A stretch of 64,000 nucleotides of DNA from Tupaia tana (lineage: Eukaryota > Chordata > Mammalia > Scandentia > Tupaiidae): the NCBI GenBank assembly GCA_026018925.1, contig JAKSZU010000009.1:82701407-82765406 (forward strand), in the 5' to 3' direction. The number at the start of each line of letters is the position of its first letter. Within the stretch, counting starts at the first letter, position 1. Below are positions 8,947 through 20,581 of the stretch, piece by piece. The position numbers were made by a program, and so were the translations under genes. The notes beneath the pieces are model-generated. The model did no database searches. It was not told the origin of the DNA and saw only the letters and a list, made by a program, of their open reading frames with translations.

Positions 8947-10190
8947 ATGAACTCTTATTTCTGTAGGTCTGCATGTAATTTTACTGACATAGCATTCCTT
9001 TAAGAACTTCTTGGAGATCTGATCTGGTGCTTGTAAATTCTTTCAGGTTTTGTTTATCTGGGAATGTTCATGTCTTTTCTTCCCAAATGGACAATAATCT
9101 TGCTGGGTACAATATTCTCGGTTGCAATTGCTTTTCCCTTAACACTTTGAATATATTTTGCCATTCTTTCCTCGCTTGCATTGTTTCCGATGAGAGGTCT
9201 GCTCTTAGTCTGAAGGGATACCCTTTGTAGGTAACTTGCCGTTTTTCTCTTGCCAATCTTAGTATCTTGTCTTTGTGTTTTTGGTCAGTCTGGCTATAAT
9301 GTGTCTTGGAGAAGATCTTCTTGTGTTGATTCTATTTGGGGTCCTCTGTATTTCTTGGGACTGAATCTTTGAGTGCCTCTCTAGGTTTGGAAAGTTTTCT
9401 TGCAGGATTTCATGGAATAGATAATCAATGCCCTTATGAGTCTCTTCACCTTCTGGGATGACTATTATCCAGATGTTTGGATGTTTCATGGTATCTAGTA
9501 TTTCTCGTATATTATTCTCAAATTTTTGGGCCATTTTCTCAGTCTAGGCCAGCAATGTTCTCTTCTACATCTGAGATTCTATTTTCTGTATGATCTAGTC
9601 TGCTTTTAATACTTTCAAGGGAGATTTTGACTTCCTGTATTATAGCCTTCATCTCTAACAGTTCCATATGATTCTTTTGTAAAGTGTGAAATTCCTCTTT
9701 TAGATCTTGCATGAATTTCCTCACCTTCTGGAACTTGTAAACTCCTTTCTCCTTCCTCTTCCTCAATTCATTTTCTCTCATTTTTCTTCCATCTTTGTTA
9801 GCTTTGCCATTGTGAATGTTCTAAATTCTTTTTTTTTTTTTTTTTTTTTTTTTTTTGGAGAGGATTTTGCTATAGGGCACGTGCGCTCACCAGACAGTCG
9901 GAGAGAGACAGAGAGACAGAAAGCGAGAAGTCACCACCTAGTGGGGATGACCACGCCGCAATCCCTTCTCCTCCATTCTCCTCTCGGAATCTTGGGCACA
10001 CACACACACACGTGCCCGGCATGAGTTTTAAGCCACCGGGTCCGGGACGCGAACTGCGGTCGACTACATGGGAGTCCAGCGACATAGCCATTACGCTAAC
10101 TGCTGGCCCCTGAATGTTCTAATTTCTTTATCAGACATTTCCATGATTTCCATTGAACTGTGTGTGGATGAAGAGGAGTTATCCTTTTCC
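8947..10190 (-). pseudogene. L1-type ORF1 remnant (copy B)
   Basis: Three minus-strand open pieces in different frames cover the protein: 9781-9539 is the coiled coil (heptad-like ESIKSRLDHTENRISD), 9534-9259 the RNA-binding core with EIQRTPNRINTRRSSPRHII, and 9256-9068 the C-terminal domain with LRADLSSETMQARKEW. Order and spacing match intact L1 ORF1 proteins; frameshifts between the pieces and a SINE at 9830-10110 show it is dead. The start lies to the right of that SINE. No ORF2 follows it; the private tail does. Confidence 0.85.
9830..10110 (-). mobile_element. Family A SINE inside ORF1 remnant
   Basis: T run, then ggagaggattttgctatagg to cgctaactgctggcccc. Target-site duplication tgaatgttctaaattct at 9813-9829 and tgaatgttctaatttct at 10111-10127, one mismatch. 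Its removal restores continuity of the ORF1 remnant. Confidence 0.93.
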
Positions 10191-10480
10191 CTTGGAGGAG
10201 AGGTATTTTCCTGCTTTCCCATATTTCTTGTGGTCCTGCAGCGATTTCTAGTCATCTGGTGGATGGTCGGTTTCTTCCCAAACTTGAAAGTTCAATCACT
10301 CGAGTTTGTGTGCTGGAGGCTGAATTATCAGTGGAAATTCTTCATTTCTCTGTTTCCCCAAAAATGGCAAGTTCTCAGGAGCCATGAAGGTGTCTCTTCC
10401 ATTAACCTTCCTCTTTTTCTATTTGATCTTATGAACTATTTAATTTCTGCTTAAATCTTTCTTCTCTGTGAAACCACATC
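10191..10480 (-). mobile_element. 5' untranslated part of the copy B LINE
   Basis: Continues the similarity to 3600-3750 of copy A (cctgctttcccatatttcttg, gtcatctggtggatgg). It fades near 10.45 kb; the tandem units of copy A are absent here. Confidence 0.45.
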
Positions 10481-11734
10481 ATCTCCCTTAGATAGTAAAG
10501 TCCATGAGGGCACCCACCATTTCTTGTACTTACAACATATTGAATTTGAACCCAAGCTCTTATAGTGATAGTAGGACTTTGATAGTTTCTATTACTAGAT
10601 TAAGGTTTACATATTTCCTTCTCTATAGGAGACTACAATCTATGTGTAAAAAGTCTGTTGATATAGTGTGACCATATAATTAATCTAGCTCTCTCAGCAT
10701 CATGAAAAAGGTAGACAGTAAATGCTTGTTGAGTCATTTAAAATAAAATATGTAGTGAAAAATCCCTGTAGAGTTGACATCAATAAATATCACAAGATTT
10801 GTTCATTCCTTCTCTCTGTCTTTAATTATGACAAATATAAGGACCTGTGGGTCAAAAAAAGGGTTCTTACAATGAATACCTGGCATTAAAGTTACTATAT
10901 CTTGACAGATAGACTGAATTTGTTAAATATAAATAAGGCCAAAGTCTAACTGGTTCTTGTTTTACTAAGTAACCGTATTCCATTAGACTCTGACTTTCAC
11001 AGTTCTATAAAATGTATTTGTAAACTGCTTTAAAAATGTTTCTGGAAGGTTACTTGGTTTTTGCTTTGATATTGTTTGTGGTTGTTGCTGCCAGTAAAGG
11101 ATAATTTATGCCTTCTTTTCTTGGTAGGAAAGTAGAGATGTGAAAGGGTAGGTGCAGAGTAAAGATCATATTTCAGAAGATCAATTTTTCTTTTTCATCT
11201 ATGTTCCCAATTCTTTTTTCTATTTCTAGTGAATCCAATAAAGTGTTAACAAAGTATTCCTTTGTGAATTTTATGCAAGTTATATACAATGGCACATGTT
11301 TGTATTTCCTTAGTAATCAGGAACCTGCTCCTGTTCTTGTGTTTACTTCAATTACACTTCTAGCTTGCCATTCTGTGGTCATTCTATCTCTTCTTCTGAG
11401 TTATTCTTCCCCTTGATTGGTGCTGATTTTCTGGCAAGGCTCTTGTTGTATTTCAATAGGTTTATTTCACATAGGTGTCAACAAGAAGGTTACTACCCTG
11501 ATCACAGTCGAGGCCTCAACATTTGTGAAAGTGGGTTAACAGAACAACTATGGGAGAGAGCAGAAGGCCGCCATAAAAGAAAGGATCACATACTGCTTTG
11601 GGCCAGAATGGGAGTGGGCATTCAAAGAAAACTTAATAATTGTTACTGGTAGCTTAGAGGCTGATTGCATATGGACCTCAAAATTACATTTAGTATCACC
11701 TTCCATTTCCTTACCTCAGCATACCTCCTTTGGC
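10481..11734. other. Mostly unassigned; possible L2 scrap at 10485-10560
   Basis: 10485-10560 has the wording of an L2 3' end (tagtaaagtccatgagggca ... tcttgtacttac). The rest has no recognisable repeat. The open frames at 11201-11652 show no domain, no codon bias cue and no clear splice context, so I do not call a gene. Confidence 0.35.
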
Positions 11735-12060
11735 ATCCAACAGCAGTGGCAGAAATATACAGAATCTTTGGTCTGGCACTTGGTCTAATGCTGGCTTATT
11801 TTGTTCAGCTCCAACTTCATTCATTTCTCTACTACAGCCAAGTTGTTTTTTTTTTTTTTTCTTTCCCCTAGGCATCTCTTGGGCTTTTCCACTCTTGACT
11901 CCTCTTCCCAGAATGTACCCTCTACTCTACAGCTTGTTTTCCTTTACCTTAGGTCCCATCTGATTTAGAAGTATATCCCTATTATCATCACTCTAAGTGA
12001 TTACTCTTTCCTTTGTGCTCATATGGCATCAACTGCTGTGCCACACCTTTCATATTGAGA
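11735..12060 (+). mobile_element. L2 LINE fragment
   Basis: CT-rich order of phrases typical of ancient L2 3' regions: tccactcttgactcctcttcc, cagaatgtaccctc, taggtcccatctgattt, ctttcctttgtgctcatatgg. Pan-mammalian; no ORF left. Confidence 0.45.
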
Positions 12061-12208
12061 ATACCTGACTTAAAGCTGAAATTAGAAAGAAATCATCTCT
12101 ATATAACAGAAGATTAAGGATGCCAATCTAATTTCAAAGGGGAGGGGTATAGAGTTCTTTAGAAGATCTGATTTAGTTCAGCATTTGTAGTATTGAGAAA
12201 ATGCTATT

Positions 12209-12435
12209 GTTAGGGCTAAATGGTGGTAAAGCAGTAAAACAGTGTTCTGTCAGGTTTACCCACATGGAAAGGTTCTGGGTTCAAGTTCATAGACTTCCCT
12301 CAGTATACCAGGCACACATATGACCATGACCTGAGGCTGGCTACGGTTGGGGGTAGTTAATGATGTCAAAACCTTGTTGGCAGTTCTCCATCTTCTCTCT
12401 TCTCTCTCTCTCTCTCATGGAAGAAATAAATAAAC
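12209..12435 (+). mobile_element. Family C SINE
   Basis: gctaaatggtggtaaagcag (A-box-like), aggttctgggttcaagttc (B-box region), then gacctgaggctggctacgg, a CT-rich part, and a tail ggaagaaataaataaac. The same family recurs at 31590, 40466, 43270 (minus) and 52766 (minus). More diverged than family A, so older. Confidence 0.65.
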
Positions 12436-12508
12436 TTTTTTTAGAGGTTATTGCTATAGGACACATACGTTCACCAGAAAGACAGAGAGACAGAAAGTGA
12501 GACATCAG
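12436..12508 (-). mobile_element. Family A SINE, 3' fragment only
   Basis: Starts agaggttattgctatagg, continues through the GACAGA stretch and stops at gtgagacatcag; the tRNA half is missing. Confidence 0.75.
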
Positions 12509-12632
12509 TCTATTCATCAGGCCAGTGTCTCCATGATATAATCACTGTGATTCAATCACCACCAACTGGGAACAAATTTCCAAATATAAAACTTTTGGAG
12601 GATAAACAATTATCCAAACCCTAAGAGGGTCC
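12509..12632 (-). mobile_element. MaLR LTR fragment (MST/THE1-like)
   Basis: atgatataatcactgtgatt followed by caatcaccaccaactggg and cttttggaggataaacaatt resembles the 5' end of MST/THE1-class LTRs read in reverse. Endogenous retrovirus-derived solo fragment, non-coding. Confidence 0.45.
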
Positions 12633-13154
12633 CCAGCTCAAGCATTTGATTTAAATTGCCTTGGGTAGAGCTCAGGAATAAATTTTAAGAATAGATATTT
12701 AAATCACATAGCATAAAATTAATTCTTTTAATATGTACAGCTCTGACATTTAATGTATTTACAATGTACAACCATCACCTCTATTTAGTTCCAAAATATT
12801 TTCCTAATCCAAAAGGAAAACCCATACTCATTAAGCAGTTAGTTCCCATTCCTTCCTATGCCCAACACTGGCAACTACTAAACTGTTTTCTGTCTGTATA
12901 AATTTACCTATTCTGAATATTTCATATAATGGAATCATACAATATGTAAAATTTCTGTCTATGTTGATTCAGCATAATGCTTTTGAAGTTCATGTATGTT
13001 ATACCATAAACAAACATTCCCTTTATGGAAAAATAATATACCATTATATGAATATACCACAATTTGTTTATCCATCATCCACTGGTAGACATTTGCATTG
13101 CTGTCATCTTCTGGCTACTGTGAATGTGCTGCTATGGAAATTCATGTATAAGTT

Positions 13155-13402
13155 TTTTTTTTTTTTTGAGTGATTTTTGCTGTTGGGCATGTGTGCTCAC
13201 CAGAAAGAGAAAGACAGAGAGACAGAAAGTGAGAAATCACCCCCCAGTGGGGATGGCCATGCTGCAATCCCTTCTCCTCCATTATTCTCTCAGGGTCTTG
13301 GGCACGTACTCACATGCTCCCAGCGTGAGTTCAAGCCACCAGGTCTAGGACTTGAACTGTGGCCAAGACCAGCAACATAACCATTACGTCAACTGCTGGT
13401 CC
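13155..13402 (-). mobile_element. Family A SINE in L1
   Basis: Bounded by aaattcatgtataagtt (13138-13154) and caatttatgtataagtt (13403-13419); removal restores the L1 reading. Confidence 0.9.
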
Positions 13403-14397
13403 CAATTTATGTATAAGTTCATGAAAGCCTGTTTTTAATTATTTGGGATATATATTTGAGAGTGGAATTGCCAGGTCATATGGAATTCAATGTTAATTTT
13501 TTTGAGAAACAGCCAAATCATTTTCCAGAGTGCCTGCACCATTTTCCATTTCTCTACCAACAATTGATGAGAGTTTTAATTTCTCCTCAATACTTCACTT
13601 CATCAGACAGAGACAGAGGGTTAATCTGCATTTCCTTGATGGCTAGTGACTGAGCATAATTTCATGTGGTTACTAACAATTTGTGTATATTTTTGTGTGG
13701 AATGTCTTTTCAGATGCTTTGACCATTTTAAATTCAGTTGTTTATTATTGAAGTGTAAGAGTTATTTATATGTTCTAGAGGCAACAATCTTAGCAGATAT
13801 GATTCACAAACACTTTATCACAATCTGTGGATTGTTTTTCACTCTCTTGATAGCACCATTTGGTGCGCAAAAGTTTTTAATTTTGATGAAGTTCAATTTA
13901 TTTTTATTTTATTTCATGTGCATTGGCACCATATAAAAATATCCATTGCTAAATCCAAAGTCATAAAGGTTTATCTTGTGTTTTATTCTAAGAGAATTTA
14001 ACTCTTACATTTAGTTTTTGAACCATTTTGAATTAATTTTTCATGTGATGTAAGGCAAGAGTCATCCTTTTGCATGTGAATATCAAGTGGTCCTGGCAAT
14101 ATTTGTTGGAGACACATTTCCCCCATTGAATGGTCTTGGCAATTTTGTCAAAAATTAATCAGCCATAGACACAGGACCTTGTTTCTGGACTCTCAGTTGC
14201 ATTTAATTGATGTACGTGACTATTTTAATGCCATTACCCCATTGATTTCATTATTGTAAATTTGTAGTAAGTATAGAACTATGAATTCTTCAAGTTTGTT
14301 GGTTTTCAAGATTATTTTGGTTATTTTTACACCTTTGTAATTCCATATAAATTTTAAGATTAGATTTTCTGTTTCTGTAAAAGAAAACAGGAATTTT

Positions 14398-14634
14398 TAG
14401 TGGTTTTTGCCTTAGGGCACATATGCTGGCCAGAGAGGGGAGGGGGGAGTGAGAAATCAACCCCCCCTCCCCCCGGGGAGATGACCATGCTTCAATCCCT
14501 TCTCTTACATTCTCCTTCCAGAATCTTGGGCATGCACACACATGTGCTCAGTGTGATTTTCAAGTCTGGGACTCAAACCACAGTTGGCCATGTGGGAGTC
14601 CAGTAACATAAACACTATGCCATCTGCTGATCCC
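14398..14634 (-). mobile_element. Family A SINE in L1, G/C-run variant
   Basis: Duplication aagaaaacaggaatttt (14381-14397) and aagaaaacaggatttt (14635-14650). The centre has opposing G-rich and C-rich runs (gaggggaggggggag, accccccctcccccc) in place of the usual GACAGA. Confidence 0.85.
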
Positions 14635-14718
14635 AAGAAAACAGGATTTTGACAGGGAATGCAATCGATGTGTAAATTACCTTAGGGTCATTGCCAATCT
14701 AACAATATTAAATTTCTT

Positions 14719-14973
14719 TTTTTTTTTTCTGAATTGAGAGATTTTTCTATAGGGGACTTATGCTCACCAGAGAGATAAGAGAGGCAGAAAGTGAGAAATC
14801 AACCCCCAGTGGGGGATGACCACACTGCAATCCCTTCTCCATTCTCCTCCTGGGATTTTCAGCACACAAACACATACGTGCTTGGCATGAGTTTCAAGCC
14901 ATAGAGTCTGGGACTCGAACCACGTCGACTATAGTAGTCCAGCAATATAACTATTACGCCATCTAGTGGTCCC
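14719..14973 (-). mobile_element. Family A SINE in L1
   Basis: Exact 18-bp target-site duplication aacaatattaaatttctt at 14701-14718 and 14974-14991. Body shows many transitions at former CpGs. Confidence 0.92.
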
Positions 14974-15695
14974 AACAATATTAAATTTCTTAAACCATGA
15001 ATATAGGATGCTTTTTTTTTTTTTTTTTGTCTATTTAAGTCTTCAATTTCTTCCAACAGTGTTCACTAATTTTCAATGAATGAGTCTTGCCAAGCCTTGG
15101 ATAAATTTATTCCTAAATATGCTATTATCTTTCATACTTCTATAAATAGAATTATTTTCTTTATTTTTATATTATTTATTGCTATTGTTAGACATGCAAT
15201 TGATTTTTGTATGTCAGCCTTGCATCTGACATCTTTGCTCAATTTATTAGCTCTAATCAATTTCATCATAGATTCTTTAATAATGTTATATATAAGATCA
15301 TGTCATCTGAGAACAGAGATAATGCTAATTCTTTCCTTCCATTCTGGGTTTCATTTATTTATTTTTCTTGCCTAATTGCTCTGACAACAATGTCAAATAT
15401 AGTACTGAATAAAAGTCATGAAAGCAGGCATATTTGCTTTATTTCTGATCTTCAGAGGGAAAGATTTCACACTTTCACCATTGAACATAATAATAGTTGT
15501 GGTTTTTTCATAAATGCCCTTTCTCATGTTGATGAAGTACCTTTCTAGACCTCATTTGTTGAGTGTTTTTATCATGAAAGTTTGTTCAATTTTCCCAAAT
15601 ACCTTTTCTAAATCAATTACAGTTATTCTGTGTTTTTCTCCCTTTAATTTTTTTAATCTGGCATATTACATTGATCAATTTTGACATGTTGGCAG

Positions 15696-16072
15696 GGAAG
15701 CTATGCTCTAAACTCCATCTTCTAGACTCCCAGAATCTTCAGATAAGCACAGTGAAGGAGAATTTTTGTCACAGAATGAACAGAAACCACCGTGGAGGCA
15801 CAAAAGATATGAGAAATGAAGAAACTATCTCTCCTCTAAGGGAAAAGAACAATTCCTCATCATCCACAGACAGTACAATAGAACTTGTGGAAATATCTGA
15901 TAGAGAATTCAGAATATTCATGTGACAAAACTAAATGAGGCACAAGAGCTGAGAGATAATGAACTCCAGAAGATGCAGGAGGAAAGAGACAATGAGTTCC
16001 AGGAAGTGTTGAAGTTCTTCCATGACATGAAAGAGAAAATACACACCATAAAAAGAATCAAATTCCCTCTTT
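15696..16072 (+). pseudogene. L1 ORF1 N-terminal fragment, plus strand
   Basis: Two adjoining plus-strand frames (15671-15925 and 15922-16146) read as an L1M ORF1 N-terminal and coiled-coil segment, rich in E, K, Q and N (for example KLNEAQELRDNELQKMQEER). It abuts the minus-strand L1 at 15695. Orientation fits the inverted half of a 5'-inverted L1, but about 2 kb of intervening L1 would be missing, so an independent insertion is equally possible. HAL1 origin is another option. Confidence 0.5.
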
Positions 16073-16864
16073 GTTTGGGATTTGTTTTTGTTGCTTATTA
16101 CGTATTTTGGTGTTTATTTACCATGTTTTGTAAACCATTTTTGTAAAGTCTGCATTATTTTTTAGTCTAGCCTCTGAAGTGCCTATTTCATTAGTTTTTG
16201 TGGTCAAGTGCTGTTTTATAAGAGATTGTAAACACTTACTGAGTAGCTTTGTGGTTTGGATGAATCTGAAATGAAGGGTTAAGTTATTTTCAGTTACTTT
16301 CTGATCATGCATCTTGCTAAGGCTTGTGTATGGCTTTTTTGAAACTCTTGTATAAATGTATGCTTTTAAATGTCTTAATTTCCCAAAGAGTCTCATTCCA
16401 GCCTCTTCTTGGGGCCTTAATGATCTATTGTATGTCTTTACCCATAATCTATTGCCCCAATAGGCTGTGGATCTATAGTCTGCTTAAAGCTTTTATGAGC
16501 AGTTCATACTACTTTCTGCCACTTTTCTCACCTGAGATTTGAGTTTGGAAAAACAGATCAGTCTCGCAAGCAGTCTCTACGATTGCTAAAACTTTCAAAC
16601 ATAAGTCTGCTTTGCTTCCTTCAATTCTTGTGAGTGACATTGGAATTGAGCAGCCACCACGTCTAGACAAAGGCCAGAAATTGAGCAGCCACCACCTCTT
16701 GACAAAGGCTATATCATGTTACAGTGGGAGTAGGAGAAGGATGAATGAAAACACCAGGACATTTCCTACTTTTCTGAATCTGTCTTTTTCTTGACTAGGT
16801 GTTTACTTAGCTGATGTAGACCTTTGACTGTTTTCCAAAGCTCATATAAAGCTATTTAAGCTCA
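16073..16864. other. Unassigned, with a 35-bp tandem duplication
   Basis: No gene or known repeat seen. attgagcagccaccacgtct at 16645 recurs as attgagcagccaccacctct at 16680, giving two 35-bp units. Confidence 0.5.
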
Positions 16865-17023
16865 GGGCCAGCAGGTGGCATGGTGGTTAAGGGTGCAGGA
16901 TTCTCACATGGCCAATGGTGGTTTGAGTCCTGGACCCAGTGACTTGCTTCCTCACTCCCCCTGCCTTTGTCTCTCTCTGGTCAAAATTAAATAATAATAA
17001 TAAATTTAAAAATATTGAGAAAA
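16865..17023 (+). mobile_element. Family B tRNA-derived SINE
   Basis: Starts gggccagcaggtggcatgg (A box ggtggcatggtgg), B-box-like gtttgagtcctgg, short CT-rich part, ctctctggtcaaaatt and an (AAT)n tail. About 150 bp, lacking the agaggagaatggaggag body of family A. Flanked by tatttaagctca and tatttaaactca. Confidence 0.8.
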
Positions 17024-17184
17024 ATTATTTAAACTCATCTCAAATGTTTCTATGAAAATATGTGCATTTTTATTATGGAAATCAGAATACATTGTACTTA
17101 GTAGTTCAAAATCTGTTTCGGTTACCGTCTAAGTGTTATCCTTTGATAGTATTTACTGAATTTAGGTCTTCTGACAAAATCTTA

Positions 17185-17335
17185 CTTAAGAGATGCAAAA
17201 ATAGAAAATCATCTGTTGATGATAGCGTGAACAGTAACATCACTGACTGGACTCATGTACAGTGTATTCATGCTGAGGAGATTAATTTTGTATGCTGTAA
17301 TGATATGCAGTGATTGAACGTATAAAATAAAAAAT
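17185..17335 (+). mobile_element. L1 3' end, strongly 5'-truncated
   Basis: attaattttgtatgctgtaa followed by tgatatgcagtgattgaacg is the young L1 3' terminus, followed by an A-rich tail; about 150 bp retained. Confidence 0.65.
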
Positions 17336-17406
17336 CTTACTACATTGAAGCTCCTAGACCAAGGCAGCTCTTAAGGTGTATCATTGCCTTTATGGTAATA
17401 TTTCTT

Positions 17407-17678
17407 TTCTTTTTTTTTTTTTTTTTTTTTTTTTTTTGAGAGGTTTTCGCTATAGGGCACGTGCGCTCACCAGACAGACAGAGAGAGACATAGAGACAGA
17501 AAGTGAGAAATCACCCCCCAGGGGAGATGGTCACGCCGCAATCCCTTCTCCTCCATTCTCCTCTCGGGATCTTGGGCACGCACCCGGTGTGAGTTTAAGC
17601 TACCGGGTCCAGGACGTGAACTGCGGTCAACTACGTGGGAGTCCAGTGACATAGCCATTACGCTAACTGCTGGTTCCC
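17407..17678 (-). mobile_element. Family A SINE
   Basis: Exact target-site duplication tatggtaatatttctt at 17391-17406 and 17679-17694. The body has a small deletion in the cacgcacgcacacgc part. High CpG content; recent. Confidence 0.93.
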
Positions 17679-17694
17679 TATGGTAATATTTCTT

Positions 17695-18484
17695 AAAGTG
17701 TTTTTAAAAAACTAGTCTACCACTGAATATCTCACAGTTTTCTTTAGAAGCGGATCTATAGGTAAATATAGTATGAAACATCGAGGGCAGTGAAGATTCT
17801 GTTTGACCTCCATCTCTATCCATTATCCTGAGCTATTTTATCTTGCTCTGTGTCCCTGAAGGCAGATCCTTGAAGACTTCATTATTGACTTCTTGTCCTC
17901 TGGTCAGTGATAGGCACCTATGAATGATAAGGGATTTAATGAAAAGATCTGAAGGTTTCACTTAGGAAATGAGAGTTGAATTGAGTCTTTAAAAAATAAT
18001 TATGGTTAATAGTTTGCCAGTCAAAGAATAGAGAGGGAACACTAAATCTTCTTAATCCCTTTAGCTTTAGGGTAGTAATGGTTTGTAGCTATTCTCTGGA
18101 GGCCTCAACATCCTCTTAACATCCCTTGTTTGTTCTGTTAATTCTCCTCAGAACTCTTATAACTCACTTTATTAAAATATATTTATTTGAACTTCCTGAG
18201 ATAAACTTAGTTTTTTGTTTGTTTGTTTGTTTTTCTGAGATCCTGACTGAGTTAAACAAAATGTAGTGGATTTCTGTTGAGGAAGTTTACAGAGGCTTTA
18301 ATATGTGAATTGGATTACTAATCTCCTAATGGAGACTATTAACTGGCACCATTTCTCAAAAGCATTCGTCTGTAGAGCCCTTTTAGAAGAGCAACAGTAG
18401 TTATTTGTCTATTGATTTATTTATGAGTACTGTCTCTCAGGCTAAGAGTCAAAGAAATTCACTTTTAAAAATGCTACTTAATAA
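17695..18484. other. Unassigned stretch
   Basis: No exon or repeat recognised apart from a short (TTTG)n at about 18212-18232. Confidence 0.35.
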
Positions 18485-18800
18485 TTATAGCACAACTTCC
18501 ACTTATTAAGTGCAGTGTAAGTAATGCACCAAGTACTTTTCATGGCTTATTTCATAATCATCATCAAAACCCTGTAATATGGATTCCATTATTATACTGG
18601 ACTGTCAGAAACGTCATAATGTATTTTCCTATGCAAAAATGTGTCATGACTTTCATTACAACCCAATATTACTATTGTTATCATTTCCAATTTTTAGATC
18701 AGGAAAAGAAGTTTAACAAAATTAAAAGATGCACAGCTTATAAATGGAAAAGGTAATGATGAATTTCAAGTCTTCTTGACTCTAATGTCCCTGTCCTCAA
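18485..18800 (+). mobile_element. MIR
   Basis: Order of MIR parts: cacttattaagtgcagtg, caagtacttttcatggctta, aatcatcatcaaaaccctgt, then after an extra block at about 18600-18655, ttttagatcaggaaaagaag and cttgactctaatgtcc. Confidence 0.55.
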
Positions 18801-19185
18801 ATTACCAATGCCTTGCTTGAGGTGAATTGAGACTGCTGCAGTTATGACCAATTGATAATAAAGATGGGTTCTTGTCATGTATAAAGGCTTGAAAATGGAA
18901 CTTTTAGCAAATGGGTAGGTCAATATGATGCAACTGCCTGTCTTAATAGATTGCTACACATAGCTTAGTAAATAATTCCCAATCAGTGTCAATACTCAGG
19001 GTGAATATTTTTGTTATCCAAGAAAATTAATGTAACTCTCTGGGCCTGAAATCTAATATCTGGAATGTAGAGTTCCATTTAGTATTTTTTTTTCTACTTT
19101 TAATCTAAAAAAAATAAAAATTACATAACTTTTTTTTTTTAACAGAGAACTTTACATTCTTTTGTTTATTAAGTATTTATCCCTG

Positions 19186-19355
19186 TGGCCAGGAGGTGGT
19201 ATGGTGGTTGAGGCACTGGATTTCCACATGGATGACCACAGTTTGAGTTCTGTACCTGGTGGCTTGCTATCTAGTCTCCTCTCTCTCTTTCCCCTCTCTC
19301 ATGAGTACACATGCCTTGTAGCAAATTTCAAAATAATAATACTAAATACAATTAA
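19186..19355 (+). mobile_element. Family B SINE
   Basis: tggccaggaggtggtatgg, gtttgagttctgtacc, CT-rich part, then gagtacacatgccttgtagc and an (AAT)-type tail. The 3' part resembles family A, which suggests that families A and B share ancestry. Confidence 0.75.
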
Positions 19356-19439
19356 CTAAAAAATTTCTTCCTTTGCCCTTCCCATTTACCACTTAGTATT
19401 TTTGTTTTTAGTCGCATTAAATTGAAGATGACTTTTTCT

Positions 19440-19550
19440 TAATTATAAGGGTCCTGAGAACAAGGACCATACCTATTCTTTAGTGTGTATTCCCGTACCA
19501 GGCCTGATAAATGCTATGCAGTAAGCACTCTGTTAAGTACTATCTGTTAT
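19440..19550 (+). mobile_element. L2 3' end fragment
   Basis: gtcctgagaacaaggaccat ... gtaccaggcctgataaatgc resembles the L2 phrase of a gagggcagggactttgtctg and cctggcacatagtaggtgc type. Confidence 0.4.
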
Positions 19551-19830
19551 GATTTCTGCTATACCACATTGCTTGTATAAAGTCTAATCAGTAAAGCAGA
19601 TTTCTATAAGCCTTGTCTTATTTTTAGTATCATATCCTACATACCCGCTTTCTTACCATATGTTTAACCTCTATTTTTAAGCCTCACATTATTTTATTTT
19701 ATAACCTTAGAGATACTACTATATGATTGAAAATCTTAACTGTTTCAGTTATAGTTTGGGTCATAGCCATGCCAACATCTAAGAGACTATGAATTGAGCT
19801 GGTTAATTTCAGTACAAATTAATATTTTCT

Positions 19831-20078
19831 TTTACTTTTTAAATTTTCTAGAGGGAGCATGCACTCATTGGAAAGAGACAGAAAGAGAAAAATAAGAAAA
19901 CACTCCCTGTGGAGGATGGTCACACCACAATCTCTTCTCCTCCAGTCTCCTATTGGAAATTTGGGCATGCATGCACATGCAACTAGTGTGTATTTTAAGT
20001 TGCCAGATTCTAGGACTCAAACTGCATAGTCAGCCATATGGGATCCAGCCACTTTAATCACCATGCCACTGGCTGGAC
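19831..20078 (-). mobile_element. Old family A-related SINE
   Basis: Diverged minus copy (gagggagcatgcactcattgg to catgccactggctgg) with duplication tacaaattaatatttt at 19813-19828 and 20079-20094. Its tRNA half (catatgggatccagccac) differs from the young copies, as do those at 31988 and 34476: an older subfamily. Confidence 0.8.
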
Positions 20079-20102
20079 TACAAATTAATATTTTTCTAAA
20101 TG

Positions 20103-20156
20103 AATGTGTGTATGTGTGTGTGTGTGTGTGCATGTGTGTGTGTGTGTGTGTGTGTA
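20103..20156. repeat. (TG)n microsatellite
   Basis: About 54 bases of TG repeats with few interruptions. Confidence 0.95.
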
Positions 20157-20569
20157 GCAGGAGTGCGACATGGTGGATATGTGTGTGTCATTACATCCCC
20201 AGAATGAAACAATGTATAGGCAGCAGAAAGTTGGCTCTAGATAGTTAAATGAAGAATGTCATCTACTTTATTTATTACCCAGGCTATTTGGGTCCAAAAG
20301 TGTGTACACATAAAAACAAGTTTGGCTATATTAAAAAAAGAATTAGTGAGTTACTTTCAATCAAACCTGTTAGAGTTATCTTCTCAATTCTAAGCTAAAT
20401 TAATAATCACAGAAATTTTCAAAATAAACCTTTCTGATTCTCTTAAGTCCTTGTTTCCACAGATGATAACGTCTTTTGTGTTTATCATACTTTCCATAAT
20501 TTACTTGAGTTTTGCCACATCTGAAAACCATGAGCTATTATTTAGTTCTTCTCAAGATTGACTCATGCC
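20157..20569. other. Unassigned stretch
   Basis: No gene or repeat recognised. Confidence 0.3.
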
Positions 20570-20581
20570 TTGTCATTTCTT

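Larger units (their letters stand above)
12730..15695 (-). mobile_element. Old L1, 3' UTR to reverse-transcriptase region, carrying three SINEs
   Basis: Continuous antisense match to a mammalian-wide L1: 3' UTR (caaccatcacctctatttag), ORF2 C-terminal part (tggaattgccaggtcatatg; gttgtttttcactctcttgatag), and the reverse-transcriptase part up to caccattgaacataataat and cattgatcaattttgacatg. ORF2 normally encodes endonuclease and reverse transcriptase; here stops are everywhere. Three family A SINEs split it. The element breaks off abruptly at about 15695 against an opposite-strand ORF1 piece. Confidence 0.85.

Noticed and set aside
11365-11652. 95-codon ORF considered as an exon
   Set aside because: No recognised domain and no convincing splice sites; cannot be separated from chance in AT-rich DNA.
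16865-17010. tRNA gene call from A and B box
   Set aside because: Boxes are present, but the cloverleaf is not complete and the copy has a SINE tail; it is a retroelement.
20097-20156. CRISPR-like or satellite array
   Set aside because: Simple TG dinucleotide repeat without spacers; the genome is a mammal.
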